DNA of 64,000 nucleotides from Planctomycetota bacterium (lineage in GTDB: Bacteria; Planctomycetota; Planctomycetia; Pirellulales; Pirellulaceae). The notes beneath the pieces are model-generated. The model was given only the letters and a program-made list of their open reading frames with translations, did not search any database and was not told the origin of the DNA. The stretch covers positions 1 through 64,000 of the forward strand of contig CAUJKA010000030.1 in assembly GCA_963204965.1 (NCBI GenBank), read 5' to 3'. The position numbers were made by a program, and so were the translations under genes. Shown here one piece after another: positions 35,696-42,544 of this stretch; the stretch's first letter is position 1; every line of letters begins with the position of its first letter.

Positions 35696-36871
35696 CTAGC
35701 GATCCGCTTTGAGTGCTGGCTGCCGAATGATCTGTTGCTCATCTGGCGGCAGTTGACTGCGCAACGAGGCTCGTGGCTTTTCGACGGTCTTCGGTTGCTC
35801 GCCAAATCTCGGTTGAGTAATCGTGGCGGGAGCCTTTCCAAATTCCTTGCCGAGAGATGTTGATCCAGTTCCCGGCAACGTATTTGCTGACGACACGGTG
35901 GCGGACAACACGGCCGGGGATCGCGTCGACGAGGGCGATTGCAGCTTCTCTGGATCGCGAATCATTGCATCGCGACCAACCAGTTTGGGAGGCTGTACAA
36001 CTGCGACTGCCGTTCGTGGATCTTCGTCAGGCCAACTTACTTGAGCCGCTGAGTCGGTCGTGGTTAGGCTAATGTTTTGGTCGACTTGACCAAATGGAGT
36101 GTACCGATCAGCCGAGTCCGCGGGTGCGATCGCGGAGACGCCATCAGGATTGTTGTCTGCCCATGTTTGGAATGATGTTGGCTTTCGAGCATCCAGAGCG
36201 TCCTGTTCTGACGAACTAGGTTTGCCGTTCAATAACGAATCCAGCAAACTGGGCTTTTTCGCCCAACTAGGGAACTCGGTAGCAACAGGAGTCGCCGTGG
36301 ATGGATCTTTCGACCGAGGTTGACTAACGACCACGCTTGTATCGGCCCTATAGCCTTCGGTTCTACTGCTTGCTGCTGGCTTGGGTAGTTCGTCTACTTG
36401 CCCAGTTTTGTTTTGGGAACTTATGCCCAACACGGCATTGCGAGTATCGTCGAGCCCGCCGGGGCGACCTCCCGTGGTTGACGCTTGAGTCGTGGTTCGA
36501 CGCTCGGGTTGGTTGATTAGGGCAGGCTTGTGGCTGGCGGTGTTTGAGTTTTCCGAGCTTTCCAAGACCTGCGCGATGGGTTTGTTGGTGCTCGGCGAGT
36601 CGACTGTAGGTACGGTATGCAGACTCGCTTGTGGTTGAAACTGCGAATTGATTAGCGGCCTAGAATGTGGGCTGGGAGTTGCTCCTGCATTCGCAGTCAA
36701 GTTGAACGACGGATTGTTCTCCTCCGGCTTGTTCGCGGATGCGGTGGAAACAGTTGAATACTTGCCGTCAGGCGAAGAGCCCTTGAAGAAAGGGATCGCC
36801 AGCGTGGAGCCTCCAGCAAGCACAAGCAGAGCCCAACCTCTTGGTGAGAGATTGGAAGGAATAGTTTTCAT
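35696..36871 (-). CDS. Hypothetical exported/anchored disordered protein
   Basis: A 391-residue protein I do not recognise. Residues 10-30 form a signal anchor (RGWALLVLAGGSTLAIPFF). The rest is rich in Ser, Thr, Pro, Asn and Gln with almost no hydrophobic core (for example HSRPLINSQFQPQASLH, SWAKKPSLLDSLLNGKPSS), so it is probably disordered and extracytoplasmic. Three similar Trp-containing short patches (FPSWAKKPS, FQTWADNNPD, VSWPDEDP) are spaced along it. The ATG at 36871 directly precedes the hydrophobic segment. It stands alone; composition differs from the neighbouring enzymes. Confidence 0.5.
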   Translation of the reverse strand: MKTIPSNLSPRGWALLVLAGGSTLAIPFFKGSSPDGKYSTVSTASANKPEENNPSFNLTANAGATPSPHSRPLINSQFQPQASLHTVPTVDSPSTNKPIAQVLESSENSNTASHKPALINQPERRTTTQASTTGGRPGGLDDTRNAVLGISSQNKTGQVDELPKPAASSRTEGYRADTSVVVSQPRSKDPSTATPVATEFPSWAKKPSLLDSLLNGKPSSSEQDALDARKPTSFQTWADNNPDGVSAIAPADSADRYTPFGQVDQNISLTTTDSAAQVSWPDEDPRTAVAVVQPPKLVGRDAMIRDPEKLQSPSSTRSPAVLSATVSSANTLPGTGSTSLGKEFGKAPATITQPRFGEQPKTVEKPRASLRSQLPPDEQQIIRQPALKADR

Positions 36872-37067
36872 GGCACTCAGAAGACCTAGGATAATCGATC
36901 GCCGTGCCACTTCCTTGCGAGAGTGCGACCGAACCTTGAATCATCAACCCAAGAAGAGCCGTGGTTGATGTTTTGCAAGTACTCTTATCGGTCGCTTGAA
37001 GTGATCAATTTTGGAATTCTGAATAAGATCTAGTTGTGCTGATCAGGAAAGATGTGATGCCACAAAA

Positions 37068-37143
37068 TCCCAACCCGCTGCGTTAGCGAGGGACCGCTAG
37101 GTGTTGGCCTAACCATGCAAAAAGCCAGTCCCTCGCAAACGCA
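37068..37143. repeat. CCCTCGCTAACGC repeat copies, reverse orientation first
   Basis: TCCCAACCCGCTGCGTTAGC and the following GAGGGA (37068-37093) read as the reverse complement of the 27008-27090 units. GTCCCTCGCAAACGCA (37128-37143) is a partial copy in the opposite sense. They abut the left end of the 37145-37382 element. The rest of 36872-37067 holds nothing I can support. Confidence 0.65.
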
Positions 37144-37144
37144 T

Positions 37145-37382
37145 TTTGAAGTTGCGTTTTCTGGGATTTCGGGCCGAAGGCCCAGCAATTTACCTAGCCC
37201 AGCCCAACGGGCTGGGTAATCAAGCTTGATTAGGTTAATTGCCAAATACCCAACGGTTTGCACGCAAACCGTTGGGTATTTGGCAATTGTTTGTATCGTT
37301 CGAATTAAGTCCCAGCCCGATGGGCTGGGCTAGGTAAACGGCCAGGGCTTTGCACCTAAAACCAAACATCGCGACGTCAAAA
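37145..37382. mobile_element. Nested-palindrome element, copy 2 (reverse of copy 1)
   Basis: 238 bases with the same module order as 26768-27006 when read on the other strand: imperfect end repeats (TTTGAAGTTGC and GCGACGTCAAA), GGGCCGAAGGCCC on the left, AGCCCAGCCCAACGGGCTGGG and CCCAGCCCGATGGGCTGGGC around a central perfect hairpin at 37237-37288 (24-base arms, CACG loop). The hairpin tip GGTTTGCACGCAAACC is identical to copy 1, while the outer arm bases differ at six positions per arm, all compensated. Confidence 0.8.
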
Positions 37383-37420
37383 CTAACGCGAAGCGTTGAG
37401 ATTTCCCTAACGCGAACGCG

Positions 37421-38137
37421 TTAACAAAGATACGGCCGGCGCACGGGAATGTCGCCGTAAGCATGAACTGCGTCGCAGATCTGTCGTAGGACGGTTTCGA
37501 GATTTCCACCAGCTCGTTCGAATCGATCAGGATTGATTGCCAGGGGCGCTCCGATAACGACCAGGGGTGCTCCATAGGTTGGCGATTCAATCGCTTGATC
37601 GATCGACATGCCACCCACTGCTTGCACTGGAATATCGACTGCGGCAACAACTTCGCGAAGTTGATCCAGTGGAGTAGGTGCCTTTTCGCCGCGCGCGGCA
37701 ATGCCTCGCCGTTCGTCATAGCCGATGTGATGGATGATGAAGTCGCAGCCCAAGTCCTGCAGCCACTTGGCTCCTGCAACCATATCGGGACAGCCGAGAT
37801 TATCACCCATCACTCCGACGCCGTAATCCTTGCCCGCTTTGCAAACTACCTTGATGGTTTCTTGGTGCGCTCGAGCCATAACGACGACGTAGTACGCGCC
37901 AGCTTTGGCCATCATCTCGGCTTCCAAGAAACCGCCATCCATTGACTTCAAATCGGCTACGATCGGCGTTTCTGGAAATCGTGATCGCAGCGCTCGAATG
38001 CCATTCAAGCCTTCTGCCAAGATGAGCGGAGTTCCGGCTTCCAGCCAATCCACGCCAGCTCGCACCGCTAACTCGGCTGTCTCAAGGGCCTCTCCGATAG
38101 TTGTTACGTCTAGCGAGATTTGAACGATGGGTTTCAT
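37421..38137 (-). CDS. KGPDC/hexulose-6-phosphate synthase family enzyme (OMPDC fold)
   Basis: A 238-residue TIM barrel of the orotidine-5'-phosphate decarboxylase suprafamily. MKPIVQISLDVTTIGEALETAELAVRAGVDWLEAGTPLI and the D-x-K-x-x-D motif in PIVADLKSMDGG (Asp, Lys, Asp) match the KGPDC and HPS branches. HHIGYDERRG, PVQAVGGMSIDQAIESPTYGAPLVVIGAPL supplies the phosphate-binding end. Candidate reactions are 3-hexulose-6-phosphate synthesis from formaldehyde and ribulose-5-phosphate, or decarboxylation of 3-keto-gulonate-6-phosphate. No phosphohexuloisomerase gene is adjacent, so formaldehyde assimilation is not implied by context. The start is canonical. Confidence 0.8.
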   Translation of the reverse strand: MKPIVQISLDVTTIGEALETAELAVRAGVDWLEAGTPLILAEGLNGIRALRSRFPETPIVADLKSMDGGFLEAEMMAKAGAYYVVVMARAHQETIKVVCKAGKDYGVGVMGDNLGCPDMVAGAKWLQDLGCDFIIHHIGYDERRGIAARGEKAPTPLDQLREVVAAVDIPVQAVGGMSIDQAIESPTYGAPLVVIGAPLAINPDRFERAGGNLETVLRQICDAVHAYGDIPVRRPYLC

Positions 38138-38203
38138 GGCGAGTTCTGAATTTGGAAGGGAGTTAATTCGGATAAAGAGTTTGGTAGGGAAGCACTGTCT
38201 TTT

Positions 38204-38319
38204 CCTGCTCGTGCTCCTGCTCGTAATCGTGCTCGTAATCGTGCTCGATCAAGATCACTCTGACTCACGCAAAAACGATTACGAGCACCATTTCATTGAG
38301 CACGAGCACGAGCAGGATT
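38204..38319. repeat. GAGCACGAG-family hairpin, full copy
   Basis: CCTGCTCGTGCTCCTGCTCG and following TAATCG repeats on the left pair with CGATTACGAGCACC...GAGCACGAGCAGG on the right around an AT-rich centre. Bases 38276-38319 match the reverse complement of 22955-22992 except for a six-base ACGAGC duplication. Confidence 0.8.
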
Positions 38320-38359
38320 CTGAATTCTCAAGTCTCCAGCCTCACCCCTCAAGCCTGTC
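38318..38359. repeat. Six-unit heptad tract abutting a stop codon
   Basis: TTCTGAA, TTCTCAA, GTCTCCA, GCCTCAC, CCCTCAA, GCCTGTC in 7-base register, running from the hairpin copy to the last base of the membrane protein gene. Confidence 0.55.
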
Positions 38360-39798
38360 TAATGTGCTGGCTTGGGTTTGGGCTTTGGAGCGGTGATCAA
38401 AACAGTCACGGCACCAGCAATGGCAACTCCAAGACTGACCCAGAACATGATGGGAACAAGTCCCCAAGCGTTCTTTTCGCTGAGTGTGATTGAAGTATTA
38501 ATGACCGGCGCGAAACCGAACACGAGTGGCATCACATAGATGGGTTTTCCGCCGGCATTGAAAGCCAGAATAACGCCAAGTGCACCAACTGCTCCGGCGA
38601 CACCAGCAAAAAACGCCCACGTCATTCCGACTGGTGTCCAACTGCCAGAATCGTTGGCTCGACCGTAGATCAATGCCAGAGGTACAAGCACCGCGATCAA
38701 AAAGTAAGCAATGCCTACACAGATGAAGGGACGCAAGCGACTGCCCGACATTTTGGATTGGCCGATGTGGAGCATGGGGCCGTAAGAACCCCAGCAAATT
38801 GCAGCCATGATGATCGAGAGAATGATTGCCGAGACGTTCTTTTCTTTTCCACCGACAACTGGCTTAGTTGTGGACTTGTCGGCTTCAGATTCCGACGCGG
38901 GCATGGCTTCTCCATCGTCCGACTCGGTCTTCATCGACTCGTCAATGTTCGACGCAGGTTCAGCCGGTTTGGTCGGTTCTGTCGGTGTAGTTGGTTCAGT
39001 TGTTTTCGGAGCTGGTGCAGTCGGTTCTTGCGCAGCCGGTACAGGTGTGGTTGGCTCTTGCGCAGGAGTTGTCTCTTGCTTGGGTGTCTCTGCCGTCGGA
39101 GTAGAAGCTGGTGTCGTTGCAGGCTGTTCCGTAGGGGCTGGCGCTGTAGGTGTTTCGGCTTGGCCCGTTTGTGGCTGTGACGCTGGCTCGGTCGCTGGTT
39201 TAGGCTCTTGCGAAGGTTGAGGCTCTTGAGTTGGCTGAGGCTTCGTCTCTTCCTGTCCCAATGTGGAAAGATTGCTGTTGCTCAATCGATAAACAGCAGG
39301 TGTGACTTCAGCGGCCTTGGGCTTACTGGGTGCTGTTGCTCCCTGCGAGTAATACAAAACGCCGACCGCTCCCAGGGCTGCAGTCGCGATGCCACCGATG
39401 AAAATTGGGCGGATCTGATTGAAGGTCTTTCCAATGAATGACGTGACTAGGGTGTTCACTATTGGTGCGAACCCAAACACGATCGGCATCACATACACTG
39501 TTTCGCCACCGTTACCCAAAGCCAGGATGATGCCGAGTGCACCCAACGCTCCGACAGTACCGGCAACCAGTGAGTAAATTACGCCACTGGCGGTCCACGA
39601 GCCCGATTCTTTGTTCTTCTTCAAGATCACCATTGGTATCAAAACGGCAATCAGAAAGTATGCCAGACCAACACCAACGAAGGCTCGCAGTGAGTCGTTA
39701 TCGAGCGAGTGCGTGCCGTGACGAAGAGTTGGGCCATACGCACCCCAAGCGATAAACGTCATGGCGGTGAACAAAAGAACGAAGTGCAAACCTTTCAT
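38359..39798 (-). CDS. Internally duplicated membrane protein with Pro/Thr/Glu-rich linker
   Basis: A 479-residue protein made of two homologous membrane halves. Residues 1-155 and 325-475 each hold about five hydrophobic helices and align closely: MTFIAWGAYGPTLRHG against MAAICWGSYGPMLHIG, VGLAYFLIAVLIPMVI against VGIAYFLIAVLVPLAL, GSWTASGVIYSLVAGTVGALGALGIILALGNGG against GSWTPVGMTWAFFAGVAGAVGALGVILAFNAGG, and YVMPIVFGFAPIVNT against YVMPLVFGFAPVINT. Between them lies about 140 residues of Pro, Thr, Glu, Ala and Gln. The helices recall drug/metabolite transporter (EamA-type) proteins. Function unknown. Confidence 0.75.
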   Translation of the reverse strand: MKGLHFVLLFTAMTFIAWGAYGPTLRHGTHSLDNDSLRAFVGVGLAYFLIAVLIPMVILKKNKESGSWTASGVIYSLVAGTVGALGALGIILALGNGGETVYVMPIVFGFAPIVNTLVTSFIGKTFNQIRPIFIGGIATAALGAVGVLYYSQGATAPSKPKAAEVTPAVYRLSNSNLSTLGQEETKPQPTQEPQPSQEPKPATEPASQPQTGQAETPTAPAPTEQPATTPASTPTAETPKQETTPAQEPTTPVPAAQEPTAPAPKTTEPTTPTEPTKPAEPASNIDESMKTESDDGEAMPASESEADKSTTKPVVGGKEKNVSAIILSIIMAAICWGSYGPMLHIGQSKMSGSRLRPFICVGIAYFLIAVLVPLALIYGRANDSGSWTPVGMTWAFFAGVAGAVGALGVILAFNAGGKPIYVMPLVFGFAPVINTSITLSEKNAWGLVPIMFWVSLGVAIAGAVTVLITAPKPKPKPAH

Positions 39799-40023
39799 CG
39801 GTCAACCAATCGTAGAGTCTGTGAATGCGGCGGGAGTGGCACGGAGAGGTTCGTCCACGGCTCTATTGTACCCGTACTTCAAGTTTGCAGAACCACACTG
39901 CGGACCACACGAAGGGCCACATTGCGGACCATCGCAATTCAGCCTGAAAGCCTGTGGAATTCGTTACACAGGCCTTCCTTAGACTTCATGGCATCGGTCG
40001 CCGAGTCCAGTCTTGCCAGTCAG

Positions 40024-41139
40024 CTATCGCGTCAGACTGACAGAGCCTTCCAAATGCTGCTCGGCAACTTCATCCAATTCTCCAGCAACGGCCGCGGTTT
40101 GCCATTGAGCGGTCATCATAATGGAGTTAATTCCAGAACCGATCCCCAAAAGCGCCGTTTGGCTGCCCATGGGGACAAAGCCGCTGCGCAGGCCCATGGC
40201 AAGGGCTGTTGGTAACGCGACCGAGCCGCTGTTGCCAAGCCATGAAAAGGTCGAGTAGTCGCGCTGCGTGGGCAGGCCTAATTCGTCGAGCATCAACTTG
40301 CGATGAGCTGATCCAACTTGATGGCAAATTGTGTAATCGATTTCGTCGCGCGTGAGTCCCTCGCTGAGCAACTCATCAAAGGTACGCTTGCCAACGCCAA
40401 CCCCAGCGTGCAACAACTGCTCGGAGTCCGTTTGCATTAGCGGCTGCATCGCGTGGCCAGCTTGATCTGTATCGCTTTGGCAAAGACCATGATGCGCGGT
40501 TTCCGCGCGGCTTACGCAACTTGTCAGCCAGTTACCGCTCTGACTCAGGTCTCGATCAACCAGGAGTATTGCGCAACTCCCCGAACCAATGGTCAACGAT
40601 GCAAAGGAAGGCTTGATCGTCTGACGAGTCAGCGAAGTATCCGCATTCAGCGCCGCGATCGTCGATTCCACAAGGTTCCGCGCGCTCTCGGTACCAACGA
40701 CGATGCCAGCCCGAATAGCACCCTGTTCAATCAAAGTTGCGATCTGCACCATGCCGCTCATCAGTCCCAAGCAGGCGTTGGAAAGATCGTAGACCCAGCA
40801 GTTGGACGAAAGTCCCAATTGCGAATGGACACGACAGGCCGTCGCCGGTTCAAGGTAGTCGCGACAAACGCTGGCGTGAATCAAGCATCCGACATGCTCG
40901 GCAGGAAACTCGGCAAGTTCCAAAGCTCGCCGGGCGCTTTCGATACTGGGCGTGCTGATCGGAGTACCTGGATTCCAAAAGCGTCGTTGGCTAATGCCGC
41001 TCATCAGCTCCAGCCTACCTTCGGGCAATCGCAGTCGCTCGTAGGTCGGCGCCAACTGCTGCTCGATCTGTAGCGAGGTTACGACGTTCTCTGGAAGAGT
41101 GAATCCGATCGATTCGATGGCGACACGTTGAAACTTCAC
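40024..41139 (-). CDS. OleA-like thiolase-superfamily condensing enzyme (3-oxoacyl-ACP synthase III-like)
   Basis: About 371 residues, related to OleA, which joins two fatty acyl-CoAs head-to-head in long-chain olefin synthesis, and to FabH. The OleA-like N-terminus is RVAIESIGFTLPENVVTSLQIEQQLAPTYERLRLPEG with SGISQRRFW. The nucleophile Cys is in DLSNACLGLMSG (residue 123), with His273 in CHQVGSAHRKL and Asn303 in WLGNSGSVALP. SVCRDYLEPATA supplies the Glu that acts as base in OleA. GTG 41139 is preferred because AAAGG lies seven bases upstream; TTG 41175 is the alternative. No oleB, oleC or oleD gene is nearby. Confidence 0.8.
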   Translation of the reverse strand: MKFQRVAIESIGFTLPENVVTSLQIEQQLAPTYERLRLPEGRLELMSGISQRRFWNPGTPISTPSIESARRALELAEFPAEHVGCLIHASVCRDYLEPATACRVHSQLGLSSNCWVYDLSNACLGLMSGMVQIATLIEQGAIRAGIVVGTESARNLVESTIAALNADTSLTRQTIKPSFASLTIGSGSCAILLVDRDLSQSGNWLTSCVSRAETAHHGLCQSDTDQAGHAMQPLMQTDSEQLLHAGVGVGKRTFDELLSEGLTRDEIDYTICHQVGSAHRKLMLDELGLPTQRDYSTFSWLGNSGSVALPTALAMGLRSGFVPMGSQTALLGIGSGINSIMMTAQWQTAAVAGELDEVAEQHLEGSVSLTR

Positions 41140-41685
41140 TGGACTACCTTTAGGAAAGCTGCGGGCTCGAATCAAATGGACAAAGGAGTGTTTCTCGAGC
41201 CGTTCTAAACGTCTTCACGCCCAAATCGCCACTAAGGAAATCAATTGCTAGCACAGTAGGTTGTGTTAAGCCTTAACGGTTACACCAAATCTAGTGGGCC
41301 GCTTGCGAAGCTTGGTAGGTGGGTGTTAGGCTCTAAATCACTCGGCAAGGGCTGCCGAGCTAATGGGACCACGATCTGGACCGGTCTCATTCAAGACGTC
41401 GCAGGGATTTTGCGAGATCAACCGAGATGGTCTATACCACTCATTTCGTATGTGAAACGAGCCGAATGCGTCGAGCATTTCGTGGACCCTATAGTTTCGC
41501 ATATCGAATGTTCAAAACAAGTTCAAATCGATCGGTCTTTGGGCCGTCATCGTGGCCATTTGTCCGTCCCAGACCAGATTTTGGCTCCATTGAACTCTCT
41601 TGCGATTTCCCGAAGGTGCGCTGGACACCCAGCAAACTCGTTCGCTTTCCCCACTTCCAAGTTTCTGTCTGATTAGGAGTTTCAG
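41140..41685. other. Intergenic region between divergent genes, no gene seen
   Basis: About 546 bases between the minus-strand OleA-like gene and the plus-strand PuuD-like gene. Short open frames in it lack ribosome-binding sites and family resemblance. It contains a small palindrome GTTAAGCCTTAAC near 41267. AGGAG eight bases before the ATG at 41686 is the ribosome-binding site of the PuuD-like gene. Promoters for both genes must lie here, but I cannot place them. Confidence 0.5.
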
Positions 41686-42444
41686 ATGGCCAAGCCAATC
41701 ATTGCGATTAACGCCGATTTTCGAGGCGTGACGCACAATCAAGCTGCGTTTTCGTATTTGGCGGCAGGATATTACGATGCAATTTCAGCCGCAGGCGGAA
41801 TCCCCGTAATCCTTCCCCCCAGCTTAGATGACGTTGCCTTAGCTCAGTTTCTAGAACACGTCGATGGCTGCATGCTGGTTGGCGGTGGTGATCTGGATCC
41901 ACGAAACGATGGATTCATGCTGCACGCAACAACGAAGCCGATGGAACCCAAGCGAGAGCAGTTCGATCGACGTTTGGCTCACGAGATCATGGAACGCCGT
42001 GTACCCGTTTTGGGAATTGGCGTCGGAATGCAACTTTTGAACTGCACCTGCGGTGGAAATCTCTTCCTGCACATCCCTGAAGACATCCCCGGCTCGCTTC
42101 CTCACCGTGACCCACAAGATCCTCAGCATCGCCATTCGTTGGTCATCAAGAGCGATTCGCTGATCGGTCGAGTCTACGGGGAAGGCGAAATTCGCGTGAC
42201 CAGCCGACATCACATGGCCGTCGATGAAGTCGCTCCAGGCTTCCGCGTTACAGCTCGATGTCAAGACGGAGTTATCGAAGCCATCGAAAGCGAAATGGTT
42301 GACTGGTTTGCCGTTGGGACTCAATTCCATCCCGAATGTGACGAAGCCAGTGCTCTGGACGTTCGCATTTTCGAAGAGTTCATCGAAGCCATTATCGAAA
42401 TGAAGAAGCTCTCGCCTCGCGTCGAGCTCGAAGAGGCAATGTAG
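41686..42444 (+). CDS. PuuD-family class I glutamine amidotransferase-like protein lacking the nucleophile Cys
   Basis: A 252-residue homologue of gamma-glutamyl-GABA hydrolase (peptidase C26). The fold is well kept: AGYYDAISAAGGIPVILPP, VDGCMLVGGGDLDPRNDG, and the His-Glu pair in TQFHPECDE (His215, Glu217). At the nucleophile elbow the family GICRG reads LGIGVGMQLLN, with Gly112 in place of the essential Cys. The cysteines at 120 and 122 lie eight or more residues downstream and cannot substitute at the elbow. Hydrolase activity is therefore unlikely; a binding or regulatory role is inferred. A strong terminator follows. Confidence 0.85.
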   Translation: MAKPIIAINADFRGVTHNQAAFSYLAAGYYDAISAAGGIPVILPPSLDDVALAQFLEHVDGCMLVGGGDLDPRNDGFMLHATTKPMEPKREQFDRRLAHEIMERRVPVLGIGVGMQLLNCTCGGNLFLHIPEDIPGSLPHRDPQDPQHRHSLVIKSDSLIGRVYGEGEIRVTSRHHMAVDEVAPGFRVTARCQDGVIEAIESEMVDWFAVGTQFHPECDEASALDVRIFEEFIEAIIEMKKLSPRVELEEAM

Positions 42445-42484
42445 TCACTTCCCTGTCACCGCCAAACCCTTCTGATCCAAAACG

Positions 42485-42518
42485 AAAATCCCATCGGTTG
42501 TCCGATGGGATTTTTTGT
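42485..42518. terminator. Intrinsic terminator, possibly bidirectional
   Basis: Perfect 13-base stem AAAATCCCATCGG (42485-42497) with CCGATGGGATTTT (42502-42514), TTGT loop, flanked by A and T runs. It lies between the convergent PuuD-like gene and the LEPR-type gene, so it could serve both. Confidence 0.9.
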
Positions 42519-42544
42519 TTTGCATTCCGAAGTAGTTTCGTTAG

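Noticed and set aside
39709..40215. 168-codon plus-strand frame
   Set aside because: It spans the intergenic gap and then runs antisense to the OleA-like gene; no motif or ribosome-binding site.
40453..41073. Open frame of 206 codons on the plus strand
   Set aside because: It is antisense to the OleA-like gene, whose motifs are unmistakable; composition is Arg/Ser-rich as expected for a shadow frame.
41140..41685. Possible riboswitch or small RNA upstream of the PuuD-like gene
   Set aside because: No recognisable riboswitch core or strong hairpin was found; only a 13-base palindrome.
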